A DNA stretch of 64,000 nucleotides from Desulfobacterales bacterium (GTDB lineage Bacteria > Desulfobacterota > Desulfobacteria > Desulfobacterales > JAIPEE01). Shown in pieces: positions 37,390 to 47,597 of this stretch. The notes below the pieces were generated by a model. That model saw only the letters and a program-made list of their open reading frames with translations. It was not told the DNA's origin and did not search any database. Position 1 is the first letter of the stretch; each line of letters opens with the position of its first letter. A program made the translations under genes and the position numbers. The stretch spans positions 29,078-93,077 of the forward strand of contig JAIPEE010000010.1 in the NCBI GenBank assembly GCA_021737275.1. Direction: 5' to 3'.

Positions 37390-40300
37390 ATGATAAATAT
37401 CAACCTCATGAAGAAACGATGGATCATAACTGTCTATGTTGCCATGGCCCTGCTGGTCATTGCCATTACAGCTGTTCAGGTGGCGATCAATTCTGATCAA
37501 GCCCGCCATTATTTTCTTCAAATCATTAATGATAATATTCAGGGAGAGATTAGTCTTTTATCCCATCATATTTCTCTTTTTTCCGGCCGGATAGCCATTG
37601 CAGATGCATTGCTGACGGATACGGATGGTACAAAGGTTACCGGTGTAAAATCATGCAAAATTCAAATATCTTTTCTTAATCTTCTGACAAAAAAGATACA
37701 TATAAACAAGGCGATTATTCAAAAACCATTCTGCCTGCTGAGTGAAACAGATACAGGTGAACTGAATATTATTCGGGCGGTGACTCCGGTTTCATCATCG
37801 AAGAAGGCAAAACAGAAAAATCATGATTCGGATTCCGGCTTTCCAATTAATATTAAGGTTGAGAAACTGGTTTTTACCGATGGTCGTTTTGCTTACAGGG
37901 GGGAAGGTAAACCCGTTGATATTAAGTCTGTTGATGCTGTTTTTACAGGAAGGTTTTCAGAAAATAATTTATATGTGAAGCGTCTGGAGCTTATCACACC
38001 TGAAATAAAATTTACTACAAAAGGAAGTGTTCAGAAGCTGAACATGACCCCGGAATTGTATCTTGAAACCAATATTTCTCTCAACTTATCAAATTTACTT
38101 CAGATACTGAATGTAGAACAACCCATCTCCGGGAAACTTTCTGCATTGATTAAAATTGATGGACCGGTTTTAAATCCGGATGTAGCATGCCAGGTGAATT
38201 ATAGTGACGGCTTAGTTTATGGCTATCCTGTTAGTAAAGCGACCGCAGGCATCAAATATGCTGCGGAAGTACTGAATATTAATTCATTTCGGCTGATAGT
38301 CGATTCGGGTAAAATTAATGTGACGGGTGAGGTTGATGGGCGTCGGATAATAAAAGACAATATCTTTTCCAATTCGATTGATTGGGGCAACCTTTCATGG
38401 CAGTTTAATCTGGCTGTAAAAGAGCTTGCTCTTGATCATATCCCGAAAGGGAATACTTCGCTTAATGGTGTTATTAATACGGATATCACTTTAAATGGAA
38501 AAGGTGTCATACCCGATCAGTTGACGGCAGATGTAGTTTTGGCCGGTTCCGTTTCTGCACTGGAATACCTGGATATTTTTAAGCAGGCCGCCCTGGATAT
38601 CAATACCGAAATGCGTTTTCAGGATAAAATCTTAACCGTAAAACAGTTAGGCATAGTATCCGGTGATGGTCAGATAAAAGCGTCCGGATACTATAATACT
38701 GAAACAAATGATATAAATGCCATACTCAATGGCTTGCTGCCATCTCTGTCAGTGCTTTCAGATTCTTTCCAGGGCCGATATAATATGGTGGCCGCTATCA
38801 AAGGAGATATCAGCAGTCCCCATTTAAGCAGCACCCTGGAGGTAAATAACTTTAAATATAATGATTATCATATAGAAAATGGTCTGGCAGAAGTTGATTT
38901 GAATCCGGCAGGATTGTGCCGGTTACAGACTTTATCCCTGCGTAATCATGATATGCAGGTCAACGGCAGCGGCGAGATCCGGCTTTTTGATGACGGGTAT
39001 ATGCTTAACGATCAGATGAAAACGGATCTTTCCCTGACGTTTAGCAATGTTGATCCATCTGCCTATATTTCAACACTTTCGGTTCGTGGCAACATAAATG
39101 GTGTCCTGTCAGCCCGTGGGCCATTAAAAGATATCAAGGTAGATTTTAACGCCAAAAGCCACGATCTCCTTCTTTATGATTATACTATCAGTGACCTGGC
39201 GGTGAGGGGTGCATTTGAAAAGGGTATCGCCACAATAGATGAGCTGATGTTATCCAGGAACAGCTCGCACGTTATTGCTAAAGGAAAAATTAATCTTTTT
39301 GAACCTGAAAGTTTTTCTCTGCTGAAGGATAACGAGATCAAACTATATGTTTCAGGGCAAAATTGCCAGATAGCAGATTTTTATGCCGATGCTTCAGGTC
39401 GGATATTTTTTAAGACAGAACTAAAGGGTTCCTTACAGTCACCTGAAGGCATGCTTGAGTTAACGGGGACGGATATCAACTGGCACCAGTCTTTTGAAAG
39501 TATTGAAGCAAAAGCCCATCTGGCCCAAAACAAATTATCGTTAAAGAAACTGAAGCTGCAAGTTGCTTCTGAAGAGAATATAACCGGCAGCGGCAGTATT
39601 AAGATTGATGATGGTGAATATGATGTAAAGCTTAGGTCCACGCCTATAATGGTTAGCCACGTATCATTACTAAAAGGCAGCAGTACGCCCGAGGGATATA
39701 TTTCTACGACGATAACAGGAAAAGGAAACCTTAATAGCCCGCAACTGAATGGCGACATTAAGCTGACCCGGTTAAATTTTAAAGAAACATCTCTTCCCGA
39801 TATCCGAATTACTTATAGTCTGAAGGATTCCCGAATTGAGACAAGCGCTGAGGGCGGTCTTGACCTTAAAGGTATGATAGATATTGTTTCAAAAGATTAT
39901 TCTGCACAATTCAACCTGAAAGATATGGCGCTTTCACCGGCATTCAGGTTTTTGAGAAAAGAAGAATTTTCAGGAAAGTTAACGGGTTCTATTCGGGTTT
40001 CAGGTAATCTGAATAGATATCTGGATAGTTCGGGCGTAATAAACATTAATCATGTTTCAGTTGCCTATCTGGATAAAGGTCTGTTTGAAGCAGAGGATCT
40101 TTTTGCTTCCTATGAAAACAGAATACTCACGTTGCCTGAAAACAATATAAAATTTGCTGAAGGCGGTCATTTATCCTTTAGCGGTGAGGGGCAATATCCT
40201 GAAAAACTGAATGTGGAGCTCGATGGCCTTATCCCGGCTGTTATGCTCCATTTTATTTCCGAAGAGTGGCCCCAGATGAGTGGTGATATTCTTTTAGCCG

Positions 40301-41493
40301 GTGGTACAAATGGGAAATGGGGAAACCCGAATGTAAATATCGATTTTGAACTGAGGAAGATTGGTATTGCGCTGCCGATGCTGGATCAGGAATTAAAAAA
40401 CCTTAATGGCCGTATCCATGCTTCTGCAGGCAAGGTAACTTTTGAAAAGCTTGAAGGCTACCTTGAAGACGGTCTTTTGGGTATGGACGGACGAATAGAT
40501 CTTGATCATTTCAGACCGAAGCGATTTTCAGTCCATATCTATGCCGAAAAATTGCCTGTCAAGGTTCCGGATACGTTAAGTGCAATTGTCAGTGCTGACC
40601 TTAACCTTGCCGGAAGTCCGGAAGATTCTGAGTTAACAGGCGAGGTTGGATTGATTGAAGGCATTTACTTTCGTGATTTTAATTTAAGCCTTTTCGATGC
40701 AATCCGATTACCACAAAAGAAAGTGGCCGGTATAGATCAACAAAAGGATAGCCCTTTTCTGGATAACATGAAGTTGAATGTTCGTGTTTATCACAGAAAT
40801 CCTTTTGAAATTGAAAATAATCTTTTGACCGCATCCATTATACCGGATTTGCAAATAAAAGGAACCGCGCAAAAACCGATTTTACAGGGTCGGGTAAGGA
40901 CAGAATCGGGCATTGTCTATTTCAGGAATCAGGATTTCAATATCTCTCAGGGGTCAATAGATTTTGTAAGCCCTTATAAAAATGATCCTGAAATTAATAT
41001 CAATAGTGAAGTGAAAATCAGGAATTGGGATATCAAACTTTACTTAAGCGGTCCGGTAGATAATCTGAATTTTACGTTTACTTCTGATCCTCTGGCATCG
41101 GATGAAGATATTCTGTCTCTGATTATTTTCGGAAAAACAACCGGTGAAATGAACTCCCTGGAGAGTGAGGGGGGGCTCACAACTGCACAAAAACTGGCTG
41201 TTATGGTGGGGTCAGCTTATTCTGAAGATATTAAAAATGAGACCGGCCTTGATCTTGTCGAAGTCGATACGATAACGGATGATGATACATCGGAAGAGAA
41301 AATACAGGTAACCGTCGGAAAGGAACTTTCAAGGCGGACAATGTTAAAATATATGGTTGAACTGGCCAGTGGTGATCCGGTTCAGCGGGCAATTGCAGAA
41401 TATCGTCTGCTGGAACATTTCTCAGTAAGCGGTTATCAGGATAGTCAGGGTACTTTTGGGGGAAAGCTGCAATATCGTTATGAATTCCGTTAA
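37390..41493 (+). CDS. tamB: TamB-like translocation and assembly module protein (DUF490)
   Basis: The 1367-residue protein has an N-terminal membrane anchor (about residues 9-32), a very long beta-strand-rich region of repeated AsmA-like units and a C-terminal DUF490/TamB domain (QGSIDFVSPYKNDPEININSEV, then LASDEDILSLIIFGKTTGE). TamB bridges inner and outer membranes and helps move lipids and assemble outer-membrane proteins. It is followed at once by an Omp85 protein, its usual partner. A second possible start is the ATG at 37408 (MKKRWIITVYV). Confidence 0.9.
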   Translation: MININLMKKRWIITVYVAMALLVIAITAVQVAINSDQARHYFLQIINDNIQGEISLLSHHISLFSGRIAIADALLTDTDGTKVTGVKSCKIQISFLNLLTKKIHINKAIIQKPFCLLSETDTGELNIIRAVTPVSSSKKAKQKNHDSDSGFPINIKVEKLVFTDGRFAYRGEGKPVDIKSVDAVFTGRFSENNLYVKRLELITPEIKFTTKGSVQKLNMTPELYLETNISLNLSNLLQILNVEQPISGKLSALIKIDGPVLNPDVACQVNYSDGLVYGYPVSKATAGIKYAAEVLNINSFRLIVDSGKINVTGEVDGRRIIKDNIFSNSIDWGNLSWQFNLAVKELALDHIPKGNTSLNGVINTDITLNGKGVIPDQLTADVVLAGSVSALEYLDIFKQAALDINTEMRFQDKILTVKQLGIVSGDGQIKASGYYNTETNDINAILNGLLPSLSVLSDSFQGRYNMVAAIKGDISSPHLSSTLEVNNFKYNDYHIENGLAEVDLNPAGLCRLQTLSLRNHDMQVNGSGEIRLFDDGYMLNDQMKTDLSLTFSNVDPSAYISTLSVRGNINGVLSARGPLKDIKVDFNAKSHDLLLYDYTISDLAVRGAFEKGIATIDELMLSRNSSHVIAKGKINLFEPESFSLLKDNEIKLYVSGQNCQIADFYADASGRIFFKTELKGSLQSPEGMLELTGTDINWHQSFESIEAKAHLAQNKLSLKKLKLQVASEENITGSGSIKIDDGEYDVKLRSTPIMVSHVSLLKGSSTPEGYISTTITGKGNLNSPQLNGDIKLTRLNFKETSLPDIRITYSLKDSRIETSAEGGLDLKGMIDIVSKDYSAQFNLKDMALSPAFRFLRKEEFSGKLTGSIRVSGNLNRYLDSSGVININHVSVAYLDKGLFEAEDLFASYENRILTLPENNIKFAEGGHLSFSGEGQYPEKLNVELDGLIPAVMLHFISEEWPQMSGDILLAGGTNGKWGNPNVNIDFELRKIGIALPMLDQELKNLNGRIHASAGKVTFEKLEGYLEDGLLGMDGRIDLDHFRPKRFSVHIYAEKLPVKVPDTLSAIVSADLNLAGSPEDSELTGEVGLIEGIYFRDFNLSLFDAIRLPQKKVAGIDQQKDSPFLDNMKLNVRVYHRNPFEIENNLLTASIIPDLQIKGTAQKPILQGRVRTESGIVYFRNQDFNISQGSIDFVSPYKNDPEININSEVKIRNWDIKLYLSGPVDNLNFTFTSDPLASDEDILSLIIFGKTTGEMNSLESEGGLTTAQKLAVMVGSAYSEDIKNETGLDLVEVDTITDDDTSEEKIQVTVGKELSRRTMLKYMVELASGDPVQRAIAEYRLLEHFSVSGYQDSQGTFGGKLQYRYEFR

Positions 41494-41516
41494 TCCCTCG
41501 CATTGAAAATGCAATA

Positions 41517-44426
41517 ATGATAAAAAAAACAAGAAATACATACAGCAATAATAGTGGTTTAAAAAATAATCGTCATTCCCGCGAACGCGTGAATCCGGGA
41601 AGACGGACTGACCCGCCGGCGTTTTTTCTATTTCCCCCTGTCACCGGAAGAATAAAATGGTTGAGCATCGTAATAATATTTTTTGCATTTTTATTATTAT
41701 CCCAAACATCTTTTGCATCTGAACAACGTATTATTTCAAAAATAAATATCAACATTACCAGTGTCGAAGATAAAGCGCCCTGGCGGGAAATGGCCAAAAA
41801 GCTTCTTTATATTGAAGAAGGGCAGTCCTTTTCTCAAAATCAATGGGAAATATCTCTAAAAGCATTAAAAGATAGCCGGCAGTTTGAAGGTATTAATGCG
41901 GATATTAAAGAAGGAGAAAACGGTAAAGAGATAACCCTGACGCTTAAGCCTGCAAAATGGATTGAGGATATTCGTGTTTCAGGCTACTACCCGATGTTTG
42001 AGCAGGAAGTATTAAATGCCATGGGTATTTATGTCGGAGATAATTATGATGCTGAAAAGGTAGCAACACAAAAGGATCTGATTACGTCCTTGTTGGAAAG
42101 CGAAGGATTTATTTCGCCAAAAGTGAATATTGAAATTGAAGAACAGTCTGACAGTAATTCTGTTATTCTTCATATACAGGTCTCAAAAAATGCCTGTTAC
42201 TATTTGAAGTCACTGACTTTTACCGGGAACCTGATCGTATCTGAAAGTACACTTAAAAGAAAAATGAAATGCTGGAGAAAAACTTATTTAATCGGGATCT
42301 ATGACCGGTTCATTGAAAAAAACCTGAAGGCAGATCTGATAACGCTTCGGGATTACTACCGAACGCTTGGTTATGCAGAAGCGGTCCTGACGCCTGCTAT
42401 AGATATAAATCATGATACCGGAGAGGTGACGATTATTATCGATGTTCAGACAGGGCCCAAATATGAAATATCATTTCGCGGCAACGATGCAATTTCAAAT
42501 CGAACGCTCAAAGAAGATGTCGTTATTTTTGATATCGGTAACCGATTTGATTATGGTATACGTAGAAGTCTTCAGCAAATCAGAGCCCGATATCAGGAAG
42601 AGGGCTATGCCTTTGCATCTGTAAAAGTAAATGAACTGCCATCTGAAATACCGGATGAGAAAACCCGGCACATGGAATTTGAAATTACTGAGGGAACGCG
42701 TGTTCGTATTACTTCAATTTCTTTTACAGGAAATAAAAAGTTCGACAATAAAACGCTTCTCTCTTATATGCAGTCAAAAGCAAATGGCGGACTTCTCAGA
42801 GATGACAGATTCGATACAAAAAAACTGGATGATGATCTCAGGATCATAAAAGCACTTTATTTTAAAGAGGGTTTCCTGGGCACCTCACTTGATTACAACA
42901 TAACGTATAATGATTTGAAGGATGAGGCAACGGTTCTGATCGGGATTGTTGAGGGCGTGCAGACAATGGTTAGTGAGGTTGTTTTTGACGGAAATTCAGT
43001 TTTAGGCGACCTGGAGTGTATGGACGTCATCCAGATGAAACCCGGTAGTTTATATCAAAAATCCGTGTTATCCGGTGATCAGAAAAAACTGATATCATTG
43101 ATATCTGAAAAGGGATATCCTTACGTTCGTGTTGCAGATAAAGTCGAATTTAACGAAAACAATACAGAAGCCAGGATTGTGTACCAGATAACCGAAGGAA
43201 AAAATGCCCGTATCGGGCAGGTTATATATAATGGTAATTTCAAAACGCAAAAACGGATACTGGAAAGAAATCTTGGTATTGAGACAGGTGACCCTTTTAT
43301 CCTCAGCAAGGTTATTGAGGGTCAGCGAAATCTTCAATCTGTCGGCGCTTTAAATACGGCTCATGTCGAACCGGTGGGCCTTGAAGACGGGGCAGAAATT
43401 ATTCACCTGGTTGTAGATGTTAAGGAAAAGAAACCCTATTCTGTGAGTCTGGGTGGTGGTTATGAATCAGATAAAGGTTTTTTTGTAGAAGCAGGAGGCT
43501 CAAACAGCAACCTGCTCGGCCTGAATAAAACTCTTAATGCGACAGCAGAATACAGCCAGATCGGTTATGTAGGAGAGATGAGCATCATAGAACCCCGTTT
43601 TTTAGGCACAAAAACTTTTGCCAGCCTCAGTATTTTCGGCGAAGAAATTCAGGAGTTCAACCAGGAGTTTGGTACGCGATCCTATGGTGTTTCTTCAGGC
43701 CTTACCAGAAAATTGCGCAGCAACATCGCTACCGGATTGGGTTTGAAATATGAACACCGTGAGACATTTGTGGATGATATATACGAATGGGAGTTACAAA
43801 ACCCGGAACTGGTTGATGAGGAAGGCTCCCGTAGTATATTTACGGTATCGCCATACATTACATTTGATGGTCGGAACTCTCCGATACGACCGCAACAGGG
43901 GTACTACACAAATGTTCTGGCTGATCTGTCTAAAGGTATAGATAACAGCCTGGATGACTTTATCAAATACGGTCTTGATTTGCGATATTACTATACACCC
44001 GTTCGCCATTTGACATTTGCCCTGACCAGCCAGAATTATCATATCAACACATACGGTAGCGGAGTCTTATCACCGGACCAGTTGCTCTATCTCGGTGGCA
44101 CCGGCAGTGTGAGAGGTTTTGCTGAAAATTTACTGAAATATGATACAGATGGTAATGCAGTGGGCGGCCGTTTTACAACATTCAGCAGCGTGGAAGCGAG
44201 ATATGAAATAGGCTGGAATATTGAAACAGCATTTTTTTTCGATGCCGGCGCGGTTACCGACCATATAAAGGAAGTAAACTCAGATGAAATCCGGACATCG
44301 GTTGGTGTGGGGCTGAGGTATGTTTCCCCTATTGGGCCGGTAGGGATATTATATGGCCATAAACTGGATCCGAGAGAAGGGGAGAGCAGTGGGCGATTTC
44401 ATTTCTCGATCGGTTATTCATTTTGA
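41517..44426 (+). CDS. Omp85-family outer-membrane assembly protein (TamA/BamA-like)
   Basis: The predicted protein has a signal peptide (WLSIVIIFFAFLLLSQTSFASEQ), about five or six POTRA repeats and a C-terminal 16-strand barrel with the conserved LGGTGSVRGF loop. Next to tamB it is most likely TamA, though its length (up to 969 residues) and POTRA number also fit BamA. The first 40 or so residues of the open frame are odd: they include a translated genomic repeat (41571-41600). The true start may be the TTG at about 41661, which directly begins the signal peptide. Confidence 0.85.
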   Translation: MIKKTRNTYSNNSGLKNNRHSRERVNPGRRTDPPAFFLFPPVTGRIKWLSIVIIFFAFLLLSQTSFASEQRIISKININITSVEDKAPWREMAKKLLYIEEGQSFSQNQWEISLKALKDSRQFEGINADIKEGENGKEITLTLKPAKWIEDIRVSGYYPMFEQEVLNAMGIYVGDNYDAEKVATQKDLITSLLESEGFISPKVNIEIEEQSDSNSVILHIQVSKNACYYLKSLTFTGNLIVSESTLKRKMKCWRKTYLIGIYDRFIEKNLKADLITLRDYYRTLGYAEAVLTPAIDINHDTGEVTIIIDVQTGPKYEISFRGNDAISNRTLKEDVVIFDIGNRFDYGIRRSLQQIRARYQEEGYAFASVKVNELPSEIPDEKTRHMEFEITEGTRVRITSISFTGNKKFDNKTLLSYMQSKANGGLLRDDRFDTKKLDDDLRIIKALYFKEGFLGTSLDYNITYNDLKDEATVLIGIVEGVQTMVSEVVFDGNSVLGDLECMDVIQMKPGSLYQKSVLSGDQKKLISLISEKGYPYVRVADKVEFNENNTEARIVYQITEGKNARIGQVIYNGNFKTQKRILERNLGIETGDPFILSKVIEGQRNLQSVGALNTAHVEPVGLEDGAEIIHLVVDVKEKKPYSVSLGGGYESDKGFFVEAGGSNSNLLGLNKTLNATAEYSQIGYVGEMSIIEPRFLGTKTFASLSIFGEEIQEFNQEFGTRSYGVSSGLTRKLRSNIATGLGLKYEHRETFVDDIYEWELQNPELVDEEGSRSIFTVSPYITFDGRNSPIRPQQGYYTNVLADLSKGIDNSLDDFIKYGLDLRYYYTPVRHLTFALTSQNYHINTYGSGVLSPDQLLYLGGTGSVRGFAENLLKYDTDGNAVGGRFTTFSSVEARYEIGWNIETAFFFDAGAVTDHIKEVNSDEIRTSVGVGLRYVSPIGPVGILYGHKLDPREGESSGRFHFSIGYSF
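41571..41600. repeat. REP-like TCATTCCCG...GAATCC repeat inside the 5' end of the Omp85 frame
   Basis: The sequence GTCATTCCCGCGAACGCGTG and the following GAATCC match a widespread interspersed inverted repeat of Gram-negative genomes. A second copy lies at 44493-44518, at the other end of this gene. Confidence 0.55.
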
Positions 44427-44793
44427 TTGAGCCGATTCAAAATGCATTAAGGTTAACCACAAAACATACGAAATACTCGAAAAGCAGCATTTGTCATTCC
44501 CGTACAATCGGGAATCCAGGGTTTTATAAATTGGGGAGTTATTGTTGATTGAGTTAGTTTAATTTACCCCTTCGTCCACAAGCAATAGCAACCTTCAGCT
44601 GCGTTGAAAGGCGAAGGGCAAGAAATCCTTCCGGTTTTATCTCCGCGATCTTAACTCAGTACTCAGCACTTTGTCCTTTCTCCTTACTTTTTTCCTCAGC
44701 ACTCTCGCTCACTACTATACCTTTGACTTTTTCTAAATAGCCATTTATAAGTTAAAAAAATTAATCCAAAAACGAAAACCGAACCTGTTACTT
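44427..44793. other. Intergenic region with REP-like repeat, no gene seen
   Basis: This holds the inverted repeat TTCCCG-N6-CGGGAA (44497-44514) within a TCATTCCCG...GGAATCC unit. A tract resembling CTCAGTACTCAGCACT (about 44655) is also found near 37340. No ORF with a plausible start was seen. Confidence 0.5.
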
Positions 44794-47313
44794 ATGAAGC
44801 CTGAAAATTTCTACGCCCGGCCCATCATCCCGTTACTGTTATCACTTATATTCGGTATTCTTTTTGGCGCACGAATCACCGGTTTTCAAACTGTTTTATA
44901 TGTCCTTGTCTCTATATGTCTCATTGTTATTTATTCCTTTTTCAAAAGAAATACGTATATTACAACCATTGCGTCACTCATCCTGTTCGCCGCTATCGGC
45001 CACCTCTCAATTCAGTTCCGGCTGTCTCCGGATCTGGCAGATAACCACATAAAGTATTTTGCAAATAACAAGGCCGTCGTTACCGGTTATGTTTACTCTC
45101 CGGTTCAGATAAATAATGATCGTGCCGGGTTTGTACTCAGGACAGAAGAGGTCATACTTAAAGACGCCATTATGCCTGTTACCGGAAATCTCAGGGTAAC
45201 CGTTATGGATAACTTTACTGATTTTGAAAAGGGGGACAAGGTTCGCCTCACCGGCAGAATCAAGAAGCTTTATAATTTCAACAATCCCGGTGGGTTTGAC
45301 TACAAGCGCTACATGGCATTTCAAAATATTTATGCTAGTATATTTACACAGGGCAAATATTTTAAGGTTCTGGAAAAAGGTTCGAACAACTTTCTTTATA
45401 CCTCTCTTGAAAACACCCGAAAAAGTATAAGGGCTATAACGGATAATACAGATACCAAAGATACCAAAGCAATTCTTAATGCACTTATTATTGGAGACCG
45501 CAACGGGATATCTCAGGATTTAAGAAATATATTCAACCGAAGCGGTATGGGCCATGTCTTGGCCATCTCCGGTTTTCATGTGGGCATAGTCGCGGCTTCT
45601 GCCTTTTTTATTTTCAGATGGGTGTTATCTTTTTCAAAGTTTTTATTATGGCAGGCATGGACAAAAAAAGGCGCCGCGATGTTGTCCCTGTTTCCGGTTA
45701 TTATTTACGGCCTGGTTTCAGGAATGGCACCGTCGACACAGCGGGCGGTTATCATGGTGTCTGTTTTCCTTCTGGCCTTTCTGGTTGAACGGGAACAGGA
45801 TCCGTTAAATACAATTGCTGTTGCTGCAATGGTGATTCTGGTTATTCACCCACCGGCTATTTTTTCCATATCCTTTCAGCTTTCTTTCATGGCGGTTCTG
45901 GCGATAATTTATGGATTTTCCAGGTTTAGCCTTTTTGAGTATGTGGAAGGTTTTTGGCCAAAAATGAAAAACAGAGTTCTCTCACTTACGTTGGTATCCC
46001 TCTTCGCCATCTTCGGCACCTTCCCCATTGTTATGGTCTATTTTAACCAGGTTTCATTAATCGGGTTCTTTTGTAATCTCATTATTGTGCCTGTTATCGG
46101 CATTGCAGTCATTCCTCTTGGCCTTGTGGCGCTGTTTGTCAGTCCGATAAGTATTGAGGTGTCAGCGCTGCTCATCAATATGGCAGCGTTTGTGCTGGAC
46201 TATCTGATTATTATCATTAAGTTTGCTGCAGAACTTCCTTTTGCAGCTGTCCGGACGATTACACCTTCACTACTCGAAATTGTATGTTATTATCTATTAT
46301 GCTGGTCCATCTTGGGCCTGTGGAAAAGTAATCAGAAACACATAAAGAAATGGGCAGGGATTATTCTTGCCATCGTTTTGATCATCCTCAGCGCAGATAT
46401 CAGCTACTGGGTGGATAATCGTTTCCGGCACAGAGATCTCAGAATAACGGCAATTGATGTCGGACAGGGTACGGCCACGCTTTTGGAACTCCCCGGCGGA
46501 TACAATATGCTGGTTGATGGTGGCGGATTTTCGGATTCATCCATATTTGATGTCGGCAGAAGTGTTATCGCGCCATATTTATGGCAAAAAAAAATCAAAA
46601 CAATTGATACGGTTGTACTTTCCCATGCCAACAGCGATCACCTGAACGGCCTGCTTTATATAATGGATAACTTCAATGTTAAAACCGCATGGACAAATGG
46701 TGAAAGTGTAAAAACGTATGGATACAAGCAGTTTGTAGAGATTATTAAAGATCGTGAAATCGACATGCCTGCTTTTGAAACGATGCCCCGTGCGTATAAT
46801 ATTAATGGTGTAAAACTTGAAATCGTGTATCCGACTACAGACTTTATGGAGAAAAGAGATACTCACAAATGGCGGGATACAAACAATAACTCACTTTCTT
46901 TAAAAGTAACACTTGGAGAGCAATCATTTCTGTTTCCCGGAGATATTGAAAAGCCGGCTGAAAAAGAGCTGGCAGAGATAAGTGGAGAATCACTTAAAAG
47001 CAGTGTTTTGTTTGCGCCTCACCACGGCAGTAAATCATCCAGCAGTTATTATCTGTTGGATGCGGTACAGCCGGAAACGGTAATAATCTCATCCGGCATG
47101 AATAACCGGTATCATTTTCCACATGAGTCCGTATTGAAGCGGTATGCCAATCTGGGGTGTGATATTTATAATACAGCGGATCAGGGTGCGATCTTTCTGA
47201 GGACCGATGGGGAAACATTAAATGTTGATGGATATATTAAAACAAATCAGGACTTTGCAAAGAAATACCTTGCAAATGTTTATGTTTTTATGCAGTATAT
47301 AAAGTGCTACTAA
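44794..47313 (+). CDS. comEC: ComEC/Rec2-family DNA uptake channel
   Basis: The 839-residue protein has N-terminal membrane helices, a soluble DUF4131-type domain, the competence domain (GDRNGISQDLRNIFNRSGMGHVLAISGFHVGIVA near residue 230) and a C-terminal metallo-beta-lactamase-like domain (DVGQGTATLLELPGG, SHANSDHLNGL, APHHGSKSSSSYYLL). ComEC passes single-stranded DNA across the inner membrane during transformation. The nuclease-like domain retains its metal ligands. It lies a short distance from the integron, which could profit from incoming DNA. That is only a positional remark. Confidence 0.93.
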   Translation: MKPENFYARPIIPLLLSLIFGILFGARITGFQTVLYVLVSICLIVIYSFFKRNTYITTIASLILFAAIGHLSIQFRLSPDLADNHIKYFANNKAVVTGYVYSPVQINNDRAGFVLRTEEVILKDAIMPVTGNLRVTVMDNFTDFEKGDKVRLTGRIKKLYNFNNPGGFDYKRYMAFQNIYASIFTQGKYFKVLEKGSNNFLYTSLENTRKSIRAITDNTDTKDTKAILNALIIGDRNGISQDLRNIFNRSGMGHVLAISGFHVGIVAASAFFIFRWVLSFSKFLLWQAWTKKGAAMLSLFPVIIYGLVSGMAPSTQRAVIMVSVFLLAFLVEREQDPLNTIAVAAMVILVIHPPAIFSISFQLSFMAVLAIIYGFSRFSLFEYVEGFWPKMKNRVLSLTLVSLFAIFGTFPIVMVYFNQVSLIGFFCNLIIVPVIGIAVIPLGLVALFVSPISIEVSALLINMAAFVLDYLIIIIKFAAELPFAAVRTITPSLLEIVCYYLLCWSILGLWKSNQKHIKKWAGIILAIVLIILSADISYWVDNRFRHRDLRITAIDVGQGTATLLELPGGYNMLVDGGGFSDSSIFDVGRSVIAPYLWQKKIKTIDTVVLSHANSDHLNGLLYIMDNFNVKTAWTNGESVKTYGYKQFVEIIKDREIDMPAFETMPRAYNINGVKLEIVYPTTDFMEKRDTHKWRDTNNNSLSLKVTLGEQSFLFPGDIEKPAEKELAEISGESLKSSVLFAPHHGSKSSSSYYLLDAVQPETVIISSGMNNRYHFPHESVLKRYANLGCDIYNTADQGAIFLRTDGETLNVDGYIKTNQDFAKKYLANVYVFMQYIKCY

Positions 47314-47361
47314 TGTGGCATAGCCTGAATAACAGGACTTACCCGTTTTTCAGATTTATAA

Positions 47362-47530
47362 TTTAGCCACAGCCACAGCCACAGACGCGGATCGGCTCAA
47401 GCGCTTTGTCTGGCCGACATGGCCGGAAAGCAATCGCCTTGCTTAAGTAATTGTTTTCATGCCGGAAAAGCATTACATTTTTATCCGGCTTGTCGGCCAG
47501 ACAAAGCGCTTGCAACGGCTTGCGGCTAAA
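47362..47530. repeat. Palindromic element of about 170 bp with long inverted arms
   Basis: A 22-bp arm at 47398-47419 is exactly the reverse complement of 47491-47512. Outer ends TTTAGCC (47362) and GGCTAAA (47524-47530) also pair. The interior carries two near-identical GCCGGAAA-type direct repeats. It lies between comEC and nupC with no ORF of its own, and could be a miniature transposable element or a structured RNA. Confidence 0.6.
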
Positions 47531-47597
47531 TAAAAGTTTTAAAGGGCAAAATATATAGCGGTCGGGTTGATCCCCACACGAAAAGGGACGTAAAGCA

